DNA of 42,131 nucleotides from assembly GCA_021740905.1 (NCBI GenBank), contig JAIOYV010000061.1:1-42131 (forward strand), in the 5' to 3' direction. Below, piece by piece: positions 7,470 to 15,537 of the stretch. Every line of letters starts with the position of its first letter. The stretch's first letter is position 1. Source of the DNA: Bacteroidales bacterium. GTDB taxonomy: Bacteria > Bacteroidota > Bacteroidia > Bacteroidales > M50B96. The position numbers were made by a program, and so were the translations under genes. The notes under the pieces are model-generated. The model was not told where the DNA came from, made no database searches, and saw only the letters and a list, made by a program, of their open reading frames with translations.

Positions 7470-8138
7470 TTAACTATTGCCTTTTTGATATTCAATCTTA
7501 TCCAACCAAAGGTAAGGAAAAGCTACCCAGATGCTCATCTGATTTTCCGGGAAATTAATACCACTTGGCACCTTTAGGAATTTTGAAAGCACAGGATTCG
7601 TTTTCTTTAATCCCGCTTCAAACAAACAAGTTGCATCTTTTGCTGAAAAAAAATACAGGTTATTGTCTGTGAGCAATAACCGGCCCCGGACTTTTTCTCC
7701 ATCATTCCTTTGAAGGGTAGCAAAGTCGTCGAGCACAAGATGTTGGTCGAATGGGCTGATGGTTTTCTTCCTTAAACTTCGGAAACGGAGGTAGAATATT
7801 CCCCCAAGGAAAATCATAAAAGTAATGGAGCTAATTACAAGTATCTTCAGAAGTTCACTTAACTCGAATGACTGGTTTTCAATCCCATCATCAAAGAATC
7901 GAAACAGACCTGACATAATTCCCGCACCAAACCCAAGCAAAATAAATCGAGCATGGAATAGCCACCGGGGTGGCTTTACATAAGCTGTAACAAGGCGGAA
8001 TATTATTACTGCCACGATCACAGTGCCTGCCATAACAGCAATACCTGCATTCGAAAGGTCGAGATAATATTTCAATATGGCCCATCCAACAATAATAATA
8101 ATGAAGGGGATCAACTTCTGGGAAAACTTATTTTGCAT
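7470..8138 (-). CDS. Hypothetical four-helix membrane protein
   Basis: 222-aa inner-membrane protein. Hydrophobic segments are at about residues 10-27, 31-51, 62-80 and 95-118, followed by a cytoplasmic C-terminal domain (about 130-222). That domain has the strand pattern 'VRGRLLLTDNNLYFFSAK' and later 'ISIWVAFPYLWLDKIEY'-like strands, similar to GRAM/PH-like domains that begin with 'G.L.LT...L.F'. I do not recognise a named family. It lies 45 bases downstream of the L,D-transpeptidase gene on the same strand and may be co-transcribed with it, which would hint at an envelope role; this is inference. Confidence 0.7.
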   Translation of the reverse strand: MQNKFSQKLIPFIIIIVGWAILKYYLDLSNAGIAVMAGTVIVAVIIFRLVTAYVKPPRWLFHARFILLGFGAGIMSGLFRFFDDGIENQSFELSELLKILVISSITFMIFLGGIFYLRFRSLRKKTISPFDQHLVLDDFATLQRNDGEKVRGRLLLTDNNLYFFSAKDATCLFEAGLKKTNPVLSKFLKVPSGINFPENQMSIWVAFPYLWLDKIEYQKGNS

Positions 8139-8183
8139 CTGTTTATTTTTTCTGAAAAGTACAGCTTTTATTCTGCAATCAAC

Positions 8184-10205
8184 TTATGGTTTATACTTTT
8201 CCTTTTTCCAGTTGTATTTATCGTTTTCATTGAGTTCTGGTTCTGATATTGTCTGGGTTATCAGCTCCTCGAGATTGCCCATAATAATCAGAGGCTTTTT
8301 AACAGGATCGAGCCATCCAATGATATCCAACAAATCTTCTTCCGGCACTGCAATGCAGCCTGCGGTAGGCTTTTCGGCTTCTAATACATGGACTACAATC
8401 ACACTCCCTTTGCCCTTTTGTTGATCCATGTTGTAATGAATGGCAATGCCATATTTATATAGGATATCATTTCGTTTCATTACTTCCCTGCTTACTTTGT
8501 CCGATTTTGGATCGGTAGGGCTGATAACCCATCGATTATATTGATCCGATTGTACGTCATCAATCCAATAGTCATTTTCTGATGCTTCCCAGTATTCCAT
8601 TTTGGTGTTTACCTTTTCACCGGGATAACTATACACAGGACCCAAATAAAAAATGCCGGTGGGTGTTTTGCCATCCCCTTCTCTTTTTTTTCGATACGGG
8701 GCAAAGCCCGATCTGCCAATAGTAACAGATGTTTTGGCAAACTTTTCGACCCATTGATCATTTGTTTTTTCAAAGGTTTGAAGAATGGCATCTTTCGAAC
8801 TTATATATTCATTGGTAACGAGCAGGATCTGTTCTGAAACCCCAATCCTTGAATTGTTCATCTTCAGGATTTCTTCAAACAATTTAGGGAATGACCCTTT
8901 CTGCATAGTTTCAGCCTCAACTGCGTCTGTATGTTTTGTATTCATCCTTTCCTTTTCTTTATATCTTTCATACTGAGACCTGTTTTTCTTATTTTCAGGT
9001 ATGTATAACCCATTCCTAAAGGCATCTTCCAAAGCCAAAGAATAGGCTTGTTCATCTTTTTGATCAGAATAAATTGCTAATAATTTCTGATGTACTTTAA
9101 GGTTTTTAGGATTGGACTTGATCATTTGCTTATAAGTCATGATCACATTTTGGATGCTTTGGGGATCATTTAAATTGAAATATGAATTGGCTAAATCAAT
9201 GCCCACTATATCGATAAACGAAGGATCCATTTCAATGGCTTTCTGATAATTTTGAATTGCCAACATGTTATATTTCGGCACAAGTTTTTTCAGGTGGTTA
9301 AATTTCTCGGAATAAATAGCCCCCGTTATAGCATAAGCCCATACGGCTATTTCATGGTCTTTATTTTCATCGAGACACATGTCCTTTAAAATTTGTAGCC
9401 TTTGGTCTTCTGTGTAAATTTCCTCTTTCCAGGTCAGATTGCGGGAGGAGTATACTTTATTAGGATTGAAATCAATCAAAAGAGTAACTAATGGATCGTA
9501 TTGGGCCAATACGAATTTCGCCGATTCATTAGTCAGCTTTCCAATAACATCAAACAGTTTGGTCGTATCGCTGTCTTGTAAGTCATATTTTACACTTTTA
9601 TAGCTCTGATTGATACCATTTGAATTAAACCCCAGGGTCATAACTACAAGATCTTTTTCGACGGTTAGGTCGCCATCCAACGATTTGTCCTCCACATCAA
9701 ACAGCGACCGGGCTGTCTTGGTTAAATCTTTGAGCGGTAGGTTGATGCCTCCAACATCGACATCCATATCTATCTTAATCTCTTTTTTGGTGTACTTTTC
9801 CAGGATCTTGTTATACAGTATTTCATTTTTCTCCCTCTCCCCCGACGAAAACATGGCGGTGAGTTTTTCGGGTACTTCGTTTACAATATTCGTAATATGA
9901 TAAGAGATTTTTTTGGCTATGAAGGTGCTGTTATAGCCCTTTTCTTTGAGGGATGAATGGACGTTTATTTCATTAATGGAAAAAGTTTCAGGCTGAAAGA
10001 CAGAAGCGAATAACAAGTAGACAAAAAATAAAAGCATAATGAAAATCAGCAATTTGGAGTTGAACACAACGAGGTGTTCAACTTTTCCATTAAATTGTTT
10101 TATGCGCTCAAACCAACTCATGTTTTTTTTGTTTTCAGGCTCAGATGTATTGCTGTCTGAAGTTTCATTATTACTGAACAAGCTGCCAAATATCTTTTTT
10201 ATCAT
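8184..10205 (-). CDS. Membrane-anchored L,D-transpeptidase (YkuD) with large N-terminal region
   Basis: 673-aa protein. A cytoplasmic N-terminus of about 45 residues is followed by one transmembrane helix (about 50-70, LLIFIMLLFFVYLLF), a large periplasmic region with TPR-like helices (about 250-410, e.g. NYQKAIEMDPSFIDIVGID), and a C-terminal YkuD catalytic domain (about 455-640). The domain has GKTPTGIFYL and the catalytic motif H(606)-x10-C(617) within PTAGCIAVPEEDL. The TAGC form, with Ala instead of His before GC, is typical of the COG3786-type branch of YkuD enzymes rather than the SHGC branch. Expected role: cross-linking or editing peptidoglycan stem peptides. An upstream in-frame TTG at 10211 exists; the ATG at 10205 is preferred because a GAGG lies 10 bases before it. 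Confidence 0.85.
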   Translation of the reverse strand: MIKKIFGSLFSNNETSDSNTSEPENKKNMSWFERIKQFNGKVEHLVVFNSKLLIFIMLLFFVYLLFASVFQPETFSINEINVHSSLKEKGYNSTFIAKKISYHITNIVNEVPEKLTAMFSSGEREKNEILYNKILEKYTKKEIKIDMDVDVGGINLPLKDLTKTARSLFDVEDKSLDGDLTVEKDLVVMTLGFNSNGINQSYKSVKYDLQDSDTTKLFDVIGKLTNESAKFVLAQYDPLVTLLIDFNPNKVYSSRNLTWKEEIYTEDQRLQILKDMCLDENKDHEIAVWAYAITGAIYSEKFNHLKKLVPKYNMLAIQNYQKAIEMDPSFIDIVGIDLANSYFNLNDPQSIQNVIMTYKQMIKSNPKNLKVHQKLLAIYSDQKDEQAYSLALEDAFRNGLYIPENKKNRSQYERYKEKERMNTKHTDAVEAETMQKGSFPKLFEEILKMNNSRIGVSEQILLVTNEYISSKDAILQTFEKTNDQWVEKFAKTSVTIGRSGFAPYRKKREGDGKTPTGIFYLGPVYSYPGEKVNTKMEYWEASENDYWIDDVQSDQYNRWVISPTDPKSDKVSREVMKRNDILYKYGIAIHYNMDQQKGKGSVIVVHVLEAEKPTAGCIAVPEEDLLDIIGWLDPVKKPLIIMGNLEELITQTISEPELNENDKYNWKKEKYKP

Positions 10206-10309
10206 ACTCAACTTACCTCGAAATCCTTCCTTTATTAAAGCATTTTCTTCTATAACAATACAGCATTACTTAATGTTTAGCGGGGCTATTTGAGAGGGTG
10301 AAATTTGAT

Positions 10310-10516
10310 TCACCTTATCTTCTCAAGTACCACATCAAAAGCACATGTATCTCTGATTCGAAAGGAATATTGGGTAGTACACAGGAATTCCTTTTTTGTT
10401 TTTTCCACTTCTACATTCGTTGGTAGACCGTGATTTATGCGATTGTTTTGAAAATATTCTTTTTCAATTAGGCCCTCATCATTCACTATTTCTGCTTTTA
10501 TTTGGATTGAACAGAT
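10310..10516 (-). pseudogene. Possible decayed gene fragment in intergenic region
   Basis: The 10206-10602 gap (about 397 bases) contains a 68-codon minus-strand frame without an ATG. It is bounded upstream by TGA (10517-10519) and ends at TGA (10310-10312). It reads protein-like: ICSIQIKAEIVNDEGLIEKE early, CAFDVVLEKIR at the end, with normal amino-acid composition. A GTG codon about 10 codons in is the only plausible start. It may be the C-terminal remnant of a lost gene or a small unrecognised gene. The rest of the gap holds nothing recognisable apart from the -7 box at 10584. Confidence 0.35.
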
Positions 10517-10583
10517 TCAACTAAAAGACAATTTTCCTTTTATTCCCCCAACCTTTATCATACAATACCGCCTCACAATTCAC

Positions 10584-10591
10584 TACTTTTG
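10584..10591 (+). promoter_or_regulatory. Putative -7 box of the MFS-type permease gene
   Basis: TACTTTTG at 10584-10591 matches TAnnTTTG exactly. It lies only 11 bases before the ATG at 10603, implying a nearly leaderless transcript. No TTTG is present at the -33 position. Confidence 0.4.
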
Positions 10592-10602
10592 CCGCCTGAA
10601 AA

Positions 10603-11880
10603 ATGCATGTACTTCGTCAAAATATAAGCACATCAGAAAGGGAAACTTTTCGCCTGCACATTGCCTATTCGGTGCTGGAGGGATTGATGTTTGGTGTGTT
10701 TGCCATGAATGAGTTCATCTTCCTGAAAAGTTTGCATGGCTCGAATTACATGCTGAGTTTTTTGTTTCTGTTTAGCACGGTGATCTTTCTACCTACTATT
10801 TTGATCAACGAATTGCTGAGGAGGACAATCTACAAAAAGCGGATGTTGCGACTGGCCAGCCTGATTACCCGTGGGCCGCTCATCCTATTGATTTTCTTTC
10901 CGGCTTCCGCTGAGGCATACCAGGATAACCTTTTTTACCACTTGGCTTTTTTAGCCATCTTCCTTAATTATTACCTGGCTTCACCGGTCATATTCCCCAT
11001 AATAAACCTGTTCCTAAAAAACAGCTACACACACCAAAATTTCGGCAGGCTCTACGCCTGGGCCAGCTCGATCAATAAAATTGCGGTCATGCTGGCGACT
11101 TTTTTGTTTGGCCTCCTTCTCGATTACGACAATTATGCATTTCGCTATATCTACCCTTTTACCGCGATTGTCGGGGTGGCCTCTGTCTTCATTCTTACAA
11201 GGATAAACTATAAGGCACCCGATGTGCATATTCCGCGACAAAGCATCTGGCTTTCGGCCAAATCTTCGGGTTTGCGTTTGTGGCAAATTGTTCGCGATAA
11301 TAGGCCTTATCGTGATTTCGAGCTTGGTTTTATGCTCTATGGTTTTTCGTTTATGCTCACTACCTCGGTAATTACCATATTCCTGGAAAGGGAGCTGCAC
11401 CTTAGCTATTCGGGCCTTGCCTTTTATAAGAATGGCAACATTACCCTCACCATTATCCTGCTTCCCTTTTTTGGCAAATTGTTGGGCAATATTGACCCGC
11501 GCCGTTTTGCTATGTTTACCTACCTGGCCCTTGCCTTGTACTTGTTTTTTATTGGCTTTACGCAGTATTTTCCGACCTATTCCATCCTCTTTGGCGTAAA
11601 AGTCTACTATTTCCTAATACTTGCTTTTGTGTTTTTTGCCTTGTTTGCTGCTTCAATGGGTTTGCTTTGGAGCATCGGTTCGGCTTATTTCTGCGAGCCA
11701 GGCGAAGCGGGCGAATACCAAGCCATCCATCTTTCGCTAACTGGAGCCAGGGCAGCCATAGCTCCTCTGCTGGGGATATTTGTATATGAGTTAATGGGTT
11801 TTACTTTCACTTTTTCAATGGGCGTATCCCTTTTGTTGCTTGGGGTTTGGTTGATGCGGTGGTCGCTAAAAAATCGTTAA
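10603..11880 (+). CDS. MFS-type membrane transporter, substrate unknown
   Basis: 425-aa integral membrane protein with about 11-12 hydrophobic segments in two halves, separated by a cytoplasmic loop at about residues 200-240 (NYKAPDVHIPRQS... RDNRPYRDFELG). The size and layout fit the major facilitator superfamily. The first half contains YLASPVIFPIINLFLKNSY and NFGRLYAWASSINKIA, where the R of 'RLYAWASS' resembles the conserved arginine after TM4/5. The C-terminal half has CEPGEAGEYQAIHLSLTGAR, a loop pattern seen in MFS proteins annotated only as 'MFS transporter' in Bacteroidota. The substrate cannot be told. It stands alone: the neighbour upstream is on the other strand and the next gene is 200 bases away. 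Confidence 0.8.
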   Translation: MHVLRQNISTSERETFRLHIAYSVLEGLMFGVFAMNEFIFLKSLHGSNYMLSFLFLFSTVIFLPTILINELLRRTIYKKRMLRLASLITRGPLILLIFFPASAEAYQDNLFYHLAFLAIFLNYYLASPVIFPIINLFLKNSYTHQNFGRLYAWASSINKIAVMLATFLFGLLLDYDNYAFRYIYPFTAIVGVASVFILTRINYKAPDVHIPRQSIWLSAKSSGLRLWQIVRDNRPYRDFELGFMLYGFSFMLTTSVITIFLERELHLSYSGLAFYKNGNITLTIILLPFFGKLLGNIDPRRFAMFTYLALALYLFFIGFTQYFPTYSILFGVKVYYFLILAFVFFALFAASMGLLWSIGSAYFCEPGEAGEYQAIHLSLTGARAAIAPLLGIFVYELMGFTFTFSMGVSLLLLGVWLMRWSLKNR

Positions 11881-12084
11881 AAGTGCTGAAATACAAAGCT
11901 TCAATTGCTGCGTTTCGCTTGATCTCAAATCATTTATCTGCGAAAAGTAAACTCTTGATTTTCAATCTTCGCAAGCCTTGCACATAAAACTTTATTTTCC
12001 AACATTCCAGAAAAAAAATGCTTCACATAAAGTCATTCTGATTTTGTGAAAGAACAATCAAGCCTTCAGTGCGTTTTAAACCAA

Positions 12085-12687
12085 ATGAGGTTTATAAAAC
12101 ACATATTTGTGATCGCATTATGGTTGATTAGTTTCATGGCCCAGTCGCAGCTTGATTCGATCCTGGTTCGCTTTAATGCCATTGTGGACGGCGGAAAGAT
12201 TAGATTGGACTGGACTATTAAAGGAGGTCACCAATGCAATGGAACGGTCATTAAACATTCTGTCGATTCCATCAATTTTATGAATATTGGGAGCATCCCT
12301 GGAATATGTGGAAGTCCGTTTTATGACGAATCTTATTCCTTCACCGATGAGCAGCCCGTGAAGAATTCCGTGAATTATTACCGCATCGACCTGGTTGGCA
12401 TTGGCGAATCGAAGATTGTTTCCCGCGAGAATTACAATCTATCCGGGTCGAATATACTTGTCATCCCCAATCCTCTTATTGCTGATGCAAACATCATTTT
12501 CGAAAACCCCGTGTTTGAAACTTGCACCCTCGATATTTTCAATCCATCAGGGAAGATACTTCTATGCAAAACTACCCGCAAAAACCGGTTTCAAATTTCA
12601 GCATCCAATTTTCAGGCAGGCATCTATTTTTTTCTTATCAGGAAAGAGAAAGAAATAATTGGAAATGGAAAGTTGGTTATTCAATAG
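12085..12687 (+). CDS. Small secreted protein with C-terminal T9SS sorting domain
   Basis: 200-aa exported protein. A signal peptide occupies residues 1-21 (MRFIKHIFVIALWLIS, then FMAQSQ). A middle beta-rich domain follows (about 25-120), fibronectin/discoidin-like in feel, with a 'NYYRIDLVGIGESKIVSRE' strand typical of the segment just before sorting domains. The C-terminal type A sorting domain (about 130-200) shows VIPNPLIADANIIF, LDIFNPSGKIL, NFQAGIYFFLI and a terminal GKLVIQ. The product is expected to be exported through the type IX system and either released or attached to the surface. A GTG at 12046 is in frame, but the ATG at 12085 begins directly at the signal peptide and is preferred. 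Function unknown. Confidence 0.8.
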   Translation: MRFIKHIFVIALWLISFMAQSQLDSILVRFNAIVDGGKIRLDWTIKGGHQCNGTVIKHSVDSINFMNIGSIPGICGSPFYDESYSFTDEQPVKNSVNYYRIDLVGIGESKIVSRENYNLSGSNILVIPNPLIADANIIFENPVFETCTLDIFNPSGKILLCKTTRKNRFQISASNFQAGIYFFLIRKEKEIIGNGKLVIQ

Positions 12688-12724
12688 TCATTCGCATTGC
12701 GTTATTCGATAGTCATTCGCATTG
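12684..12724. repeat. 16-base direct repeat
   Basis: ATAGTCATTCGCATTG occurs at 12684-12699 and again at 12709-12724, a period of 25 bases. The first copy overlaps the stop codon of the preceding gene. Confidence 0.7.
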
Positions 12725-12792
12725 TGTCATTTGTTTTCATTTGCACCCTACCCAATACTCAGACCTCTGTTGGCCATGGTCCTTAAATATCC

Positions 12793-12897
12793 AATATCGA
12801 ACATTCAACATCCAATACTGAATGAGGAAGTATTTATTAACCCTCCTTCAATATTACTCATTCGATATTCATTATTGAATGTTCGATGTTCGATATT
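12793..12897. repeat. Interspersed inverted repeat (AATATCGAACATTC type)
   Basis: The arm at 12793-12817 (AATATCGAACATTCAACATC...) matches the reverse complement of 12871-12897 over most of its length, with a small indel. Both are made of the words AATATCGAACA and ATTCAATA, a repeat type common between Bacteroidota genes (from memory). The remainder of the 12688-13062 gap is C/A-rich with imperfect repeats of ACCCGAAACC and CCAGCACCCA (12917-12995). No gene was seen in the gap. Confidence 0.6.
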
Positions 12898-13062
12898 TTT
12901 ATATTACTGATTATTGAACCAGCCAGCACCCACTCACCCAACAACCCGAAACTAGAGAAAATGGACATACCCGAAACCCGAAACCAGCACCCAGACAATT
13001 TCTTCCTTCACTCGTCCCATTAAACAATCTTTTGCCTTATCTTTCTGCCTTAAATTTTTTGT

Positions 13063-14481
13063 ATGAAAAAGACCAAGATTGTTGCTACCATTTCTGATAA
13101 GAATTGCACCCGGAAATTTATTGAAAACTTATATGCCAACGGGCTGAATGTTGTCCGTTTAAACACCGCCCATCAATCTACCACTGATGCTTTGAAGGTA
13201 ATTGAGATTGTTCGACAGGTATCTGATAAAATTGCCATCCTGATCGATACCAAAGGACCGGAGATCCGGATTGGTGACTGTGGCGATGGGATTGCTTTTC
13301 GAAAAGGGGAAGAAGTTTTGATGAAGGGCAAAGCCGGACAGAAATCAACCAAAGAATGTTTGTTTGTAAATTATTCTGGTTTTGTTAAAGAAATACAAAC
13401 GGGAAGTCAAATCTTAATTGATGATGGGTACATTATTTTATCAACGCTGGAAAAAAAAGAGGATGCGGTGCTGTGCCGTTTCGAAACCGATTCGGTGGTG
13501 AAAAGCCGCAAAAGTGTGAATGTGCCCAATACCGATTTTGGTTTGCCTTCGATCAACGACAAAGACAGGGAATTTATCCAATTTGCCATAGAACAGGATA
13601 TCGACTTTATAGCCCACAGTTTTGTGCGCAATAAAAAAGATGTGCTGGCTGTGCAGGAGATTCTTGATCAGTCGCAAAGCGATATTAAAATTATTGCCAA
13701 GATTGAAAACCAACAGGGGGTCGACAATGTGGATGAAATCCTGGATGCGGCCTACGGTATAATGGTCGCCCGTGGTGACCTCAGCGTGGAAATCCCATTC
13801 GAGAAAACGCCCGGGGTCCAGAAAAAACTGATCGAAAAATGTGTTGCGCGGCGGAAACCGGTGATTATTGCCACCCAGATGCTTCATTCCATGATCGACA
13901 ACCCACGCCCCACCCGCGCCGAGGTGAGTGACATTGCCGGGGCAGTTTATAGTCAGGCCGATGCCTTGATGCTGAGTGGCGAAACTGCCTTTGGGAAATA
14001 CCCTGTCGAGGCTATTGCCACCATGTCGAAAATTGCCGCCGAAGTGGAAAACAGCAAAGAGAAATTCTTAGACACCGTGCCTGTTTTTATCCATTGCGAT
14101 ATTTCCGCCTTTCTGACCAAAGCCTCCGTAGAGGCATCTGTTAACCTGAACGCCCGGGCCATTGTGGCCGATACAATTCTGGGTAGAACCATCAGGAACA
14201 TTGCAGGATATAGAGGCGAAAAACCCGTGTATGCGATATGCTATTCCCATCGCACCATGCGCGAACTTGCGTTAACTTATGGTGCTTTTCCCCGATATAT
14301 GGACAAACTGCCTACTTCACACGAATTCCTTCACGAAAGCCTCCGGAAATTATTAGTTGAGAATAAAATCAGCAAAAAAGATTTGGTTGTTGTATTGGCC
14401 GGCAATTTTGGGGTGTACCATGGAGCTAGTTATATAGAAGTAGGAGCGGTGGAGAATTTAATAAGTACAGGACAGTTTTAG
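13063..14481 (+). CDS. pyk: Pyruvate kinase
   Basis: 472-aa glycolytic enzyme that transfers phosphate from phosphoenolpyruvate to ADP. Motifs: TKIVATIS at the start, IDTKGPEIRIG (61-71), SVNVPNTDFGLPSINDKD (151-168, B domain to barrel), the active-site signature IIAKIENQQGVDN (210-222; Lys213, Glu215), VARGDLSVEIPF (235-246), IIATQMLHSMIDNPRPTRAE (268-287) and DALMLSGETAFGKYP (300-314), then a C-terminal alpha/beta domain. Glu67 in GPEIR is the residue of potassium-dependent enzymes. Odd point: the R-x-N-x-S-H motif reads RLNTAH (32-37), so Ala36 replaces the serine that normally helps bind potassium. It is a stand-alone gene. Confidence 0.96.
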   Translation: MKKTKIVATISDKNCTRKFIENLYANGLNVVRLNTAHQSTTDALKVIEIVRQVSDKIAILIDTKGPEIRIGDCGDGIAFRKGEEVLMKGKAGQKSTKECLFVNYSGFVKEIQTGSQILIDDGYIILSTLEKKEDAVLCRFETDSVVKSRKSVNVPNTDFGLPSINDKDREFIQFAIEQDIDFIAHSFVRNKKDVLAVQEILDQSQSDIKIIAKIENQQGVDNVDEILDAAYGIMVARGDLSVEIPFEKTPGVQKKLIEKCVARRKPVIIATQMLHSMIDNPRPTRAEVSDIAGAVYSQADALMLSGETAFGKYPVEAIATMSKIAAEVENSKEKFLDTVPVFIHCDISAFLTKASVEASVNLNARAIVADTILGRTIRNIAGYRGEKPVYAICYSHRTMRELALTYGAFPRYMDKLPTSHEFLHESLRKLLVENKISKKDLVVVLAGNFGVYHGASYIEVGAVENLISTGQF

Positions 14482-14631
14482 TAGCATAATTCTGTGAAAC
14501 TCTGATTTTACAACTTATCGACAAAATAGACACCATGAAAACAATTGGTATAATTTAATGAATAAAATAAGTATGAGATCGGTCTAAAAAGTATCTTTAT
14601 CGCTCAACTCAAAAATAAAAATAGTTTTGCA

Positions 14632-15123
14632 ATGAACATAATACTTTCATCATGTCTGCTTTTCTTGTCTTTTGGAATCTGTGCCCAGACAAAAACAAAT
14701 GAATTTACAATTCCTGCTGTTGATGTAAAAAACGATGAAGGTATTTCTGTATCGACAGAGGATATTATTCAGAAGGAAGGAACTTACATCATCCTATTCT
14801 GGAAATCGTGTTGCCCTATCAACAAAATCCTCATGGATGGTGTAACGGAAATGATGGATGCTTATGATATTCAGGATTCGTTGACAGTTTATGCCATTTG
14901 TGTGGACGATTCCAGAAGCTTTGATCGTGCCCGCACATTGGCCCTTAGCTCAGATTGGCCTTTCAAATTTTTGTTCGATGTAAATTCTGATTTTAAACGG
15001 GCTATGAGTGTTATGCTAACACCCTCGTTTTTCCTCATAAAAAATGGGCAGATAATCATGCGGACCAATGGCTACGATTTTGGGCAAATAGATGGACTTC
15101 ACACTAAACTTAATCTTCGTTAA
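14632..15123 (+). CDS. Exported thioredoxin-fold protein with CPIN site
   Basis: 163-aa exported protein. A signal peptide is at residues 1-19 (ending GICAQ), followed by a TlpA/AhpC-like thioredoxin fold. The active-site segment is FWKSCCPINK (56-65). Aligned to the TlpA pattern FWATWCxPC, the nucleophile is Cys61, the resolving cysteine is Asn64, and Trp is replaced by Cys60. The protein therefore has a vicinal Cys60-Cys61 pair and no CxxC. The cis-Pro motif LTPSFFLI (129-136) and VYAICVDDS (87-95) support the fold. A TATCTTTA box lies at 14592-14599. It is first in a likely operon with the lipoprotein (1 base away) and outer-membrane protein downstream. Role could be monothiol redox or metal binding; not established. 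Confidence 0.8.
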   Translation: MNIILSSCLLFLSFGICAQTKTNEFTIPAVDVKNDEGISVSTEDIIQKEGTYIILFWKSCCPINKILMDGVTEMMDAYDIQDSLTVYAICVDDSRSFDRARTLALSSDWPFKFLFDVNSDFKRAMSVMLTPSFFLIKNGQIIMRTNGYDFGQIDGLHTKLNLR

Positions 15124-15124
15124 A

Positions 15125-15526
15125 ATGGATATAAGGAACTTAACAAGTAAAATTATTCTGATTTCGCTACTGGGTATATTTGTCTTCATACTTGCCTCCT
15201 GCGAGAAAGAAAAAGATACTATTTTGGTTGATAATAGCGACTCACTGGCTCTTGATAGCATTTGTTCGACAGCCACACTTATCGATGTTTGGGACGAAAT
15301 CTACATAACAGCTTATGCCCGTGGGGAGAATCTATCGTACAGTTGGAAAACCGATCACGGCTCCATGGTTGGCATTGACTCCTCAAAAGTGAAATACTGG
15401 GCTTGTCCTTCTTGTGCAGGTGTGAACAAGGTGTTTTGTGAAGTGACCAACCAATATGGGACAGTTGCCGGTGAGATTGTTATCACTGTAAATCCGTACA
15501 ATGAAACCAAAACCTTGAAAGAATAA
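15125..15526 (+). CDS. Small lipoprotein with Ig/PKD-like domain and CPSC motif
   Basis: 133-aa predicted lipoprotein. Hydrophobic residues 10-25 end in lipobox LASC (Cys26), followed by EKEKD. The mature part (about 45-125) is a single Ig-like/PKD-like beta sandwich: AYARGENLSYSWKTDHGS (63-80), then VNKVFCEVTNQYGTVAGEIVITV (100-122), the classic 'Y.W....G......VT..Y.C.V.N..G' pattern. It carries extra cysteines, including CPSC (94-97), Cys47 and Cys105. A frame open from 15092 overlaps the upstream gene, but the ATG at 15125, one base after that gene's stop, starts at the lipoprotein signal and is preferred. It is probably translationally coupled to the redoxin gene. Function unknown. Confidence 0.78.
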   Translation: MDIRNLTSKIILISLLGIFVFILASCEKEKDTILVDNSDSLALDSICSTATLIDVWDEIYITAYARGENLSYSWKTDHGSMVGIDSSKVKYWACPSCAGVNKVFCEVTNQYGTVAGEIVITVNPYNETKTLKE

Positions 15527-15537
15527 ACCCGACAGAC

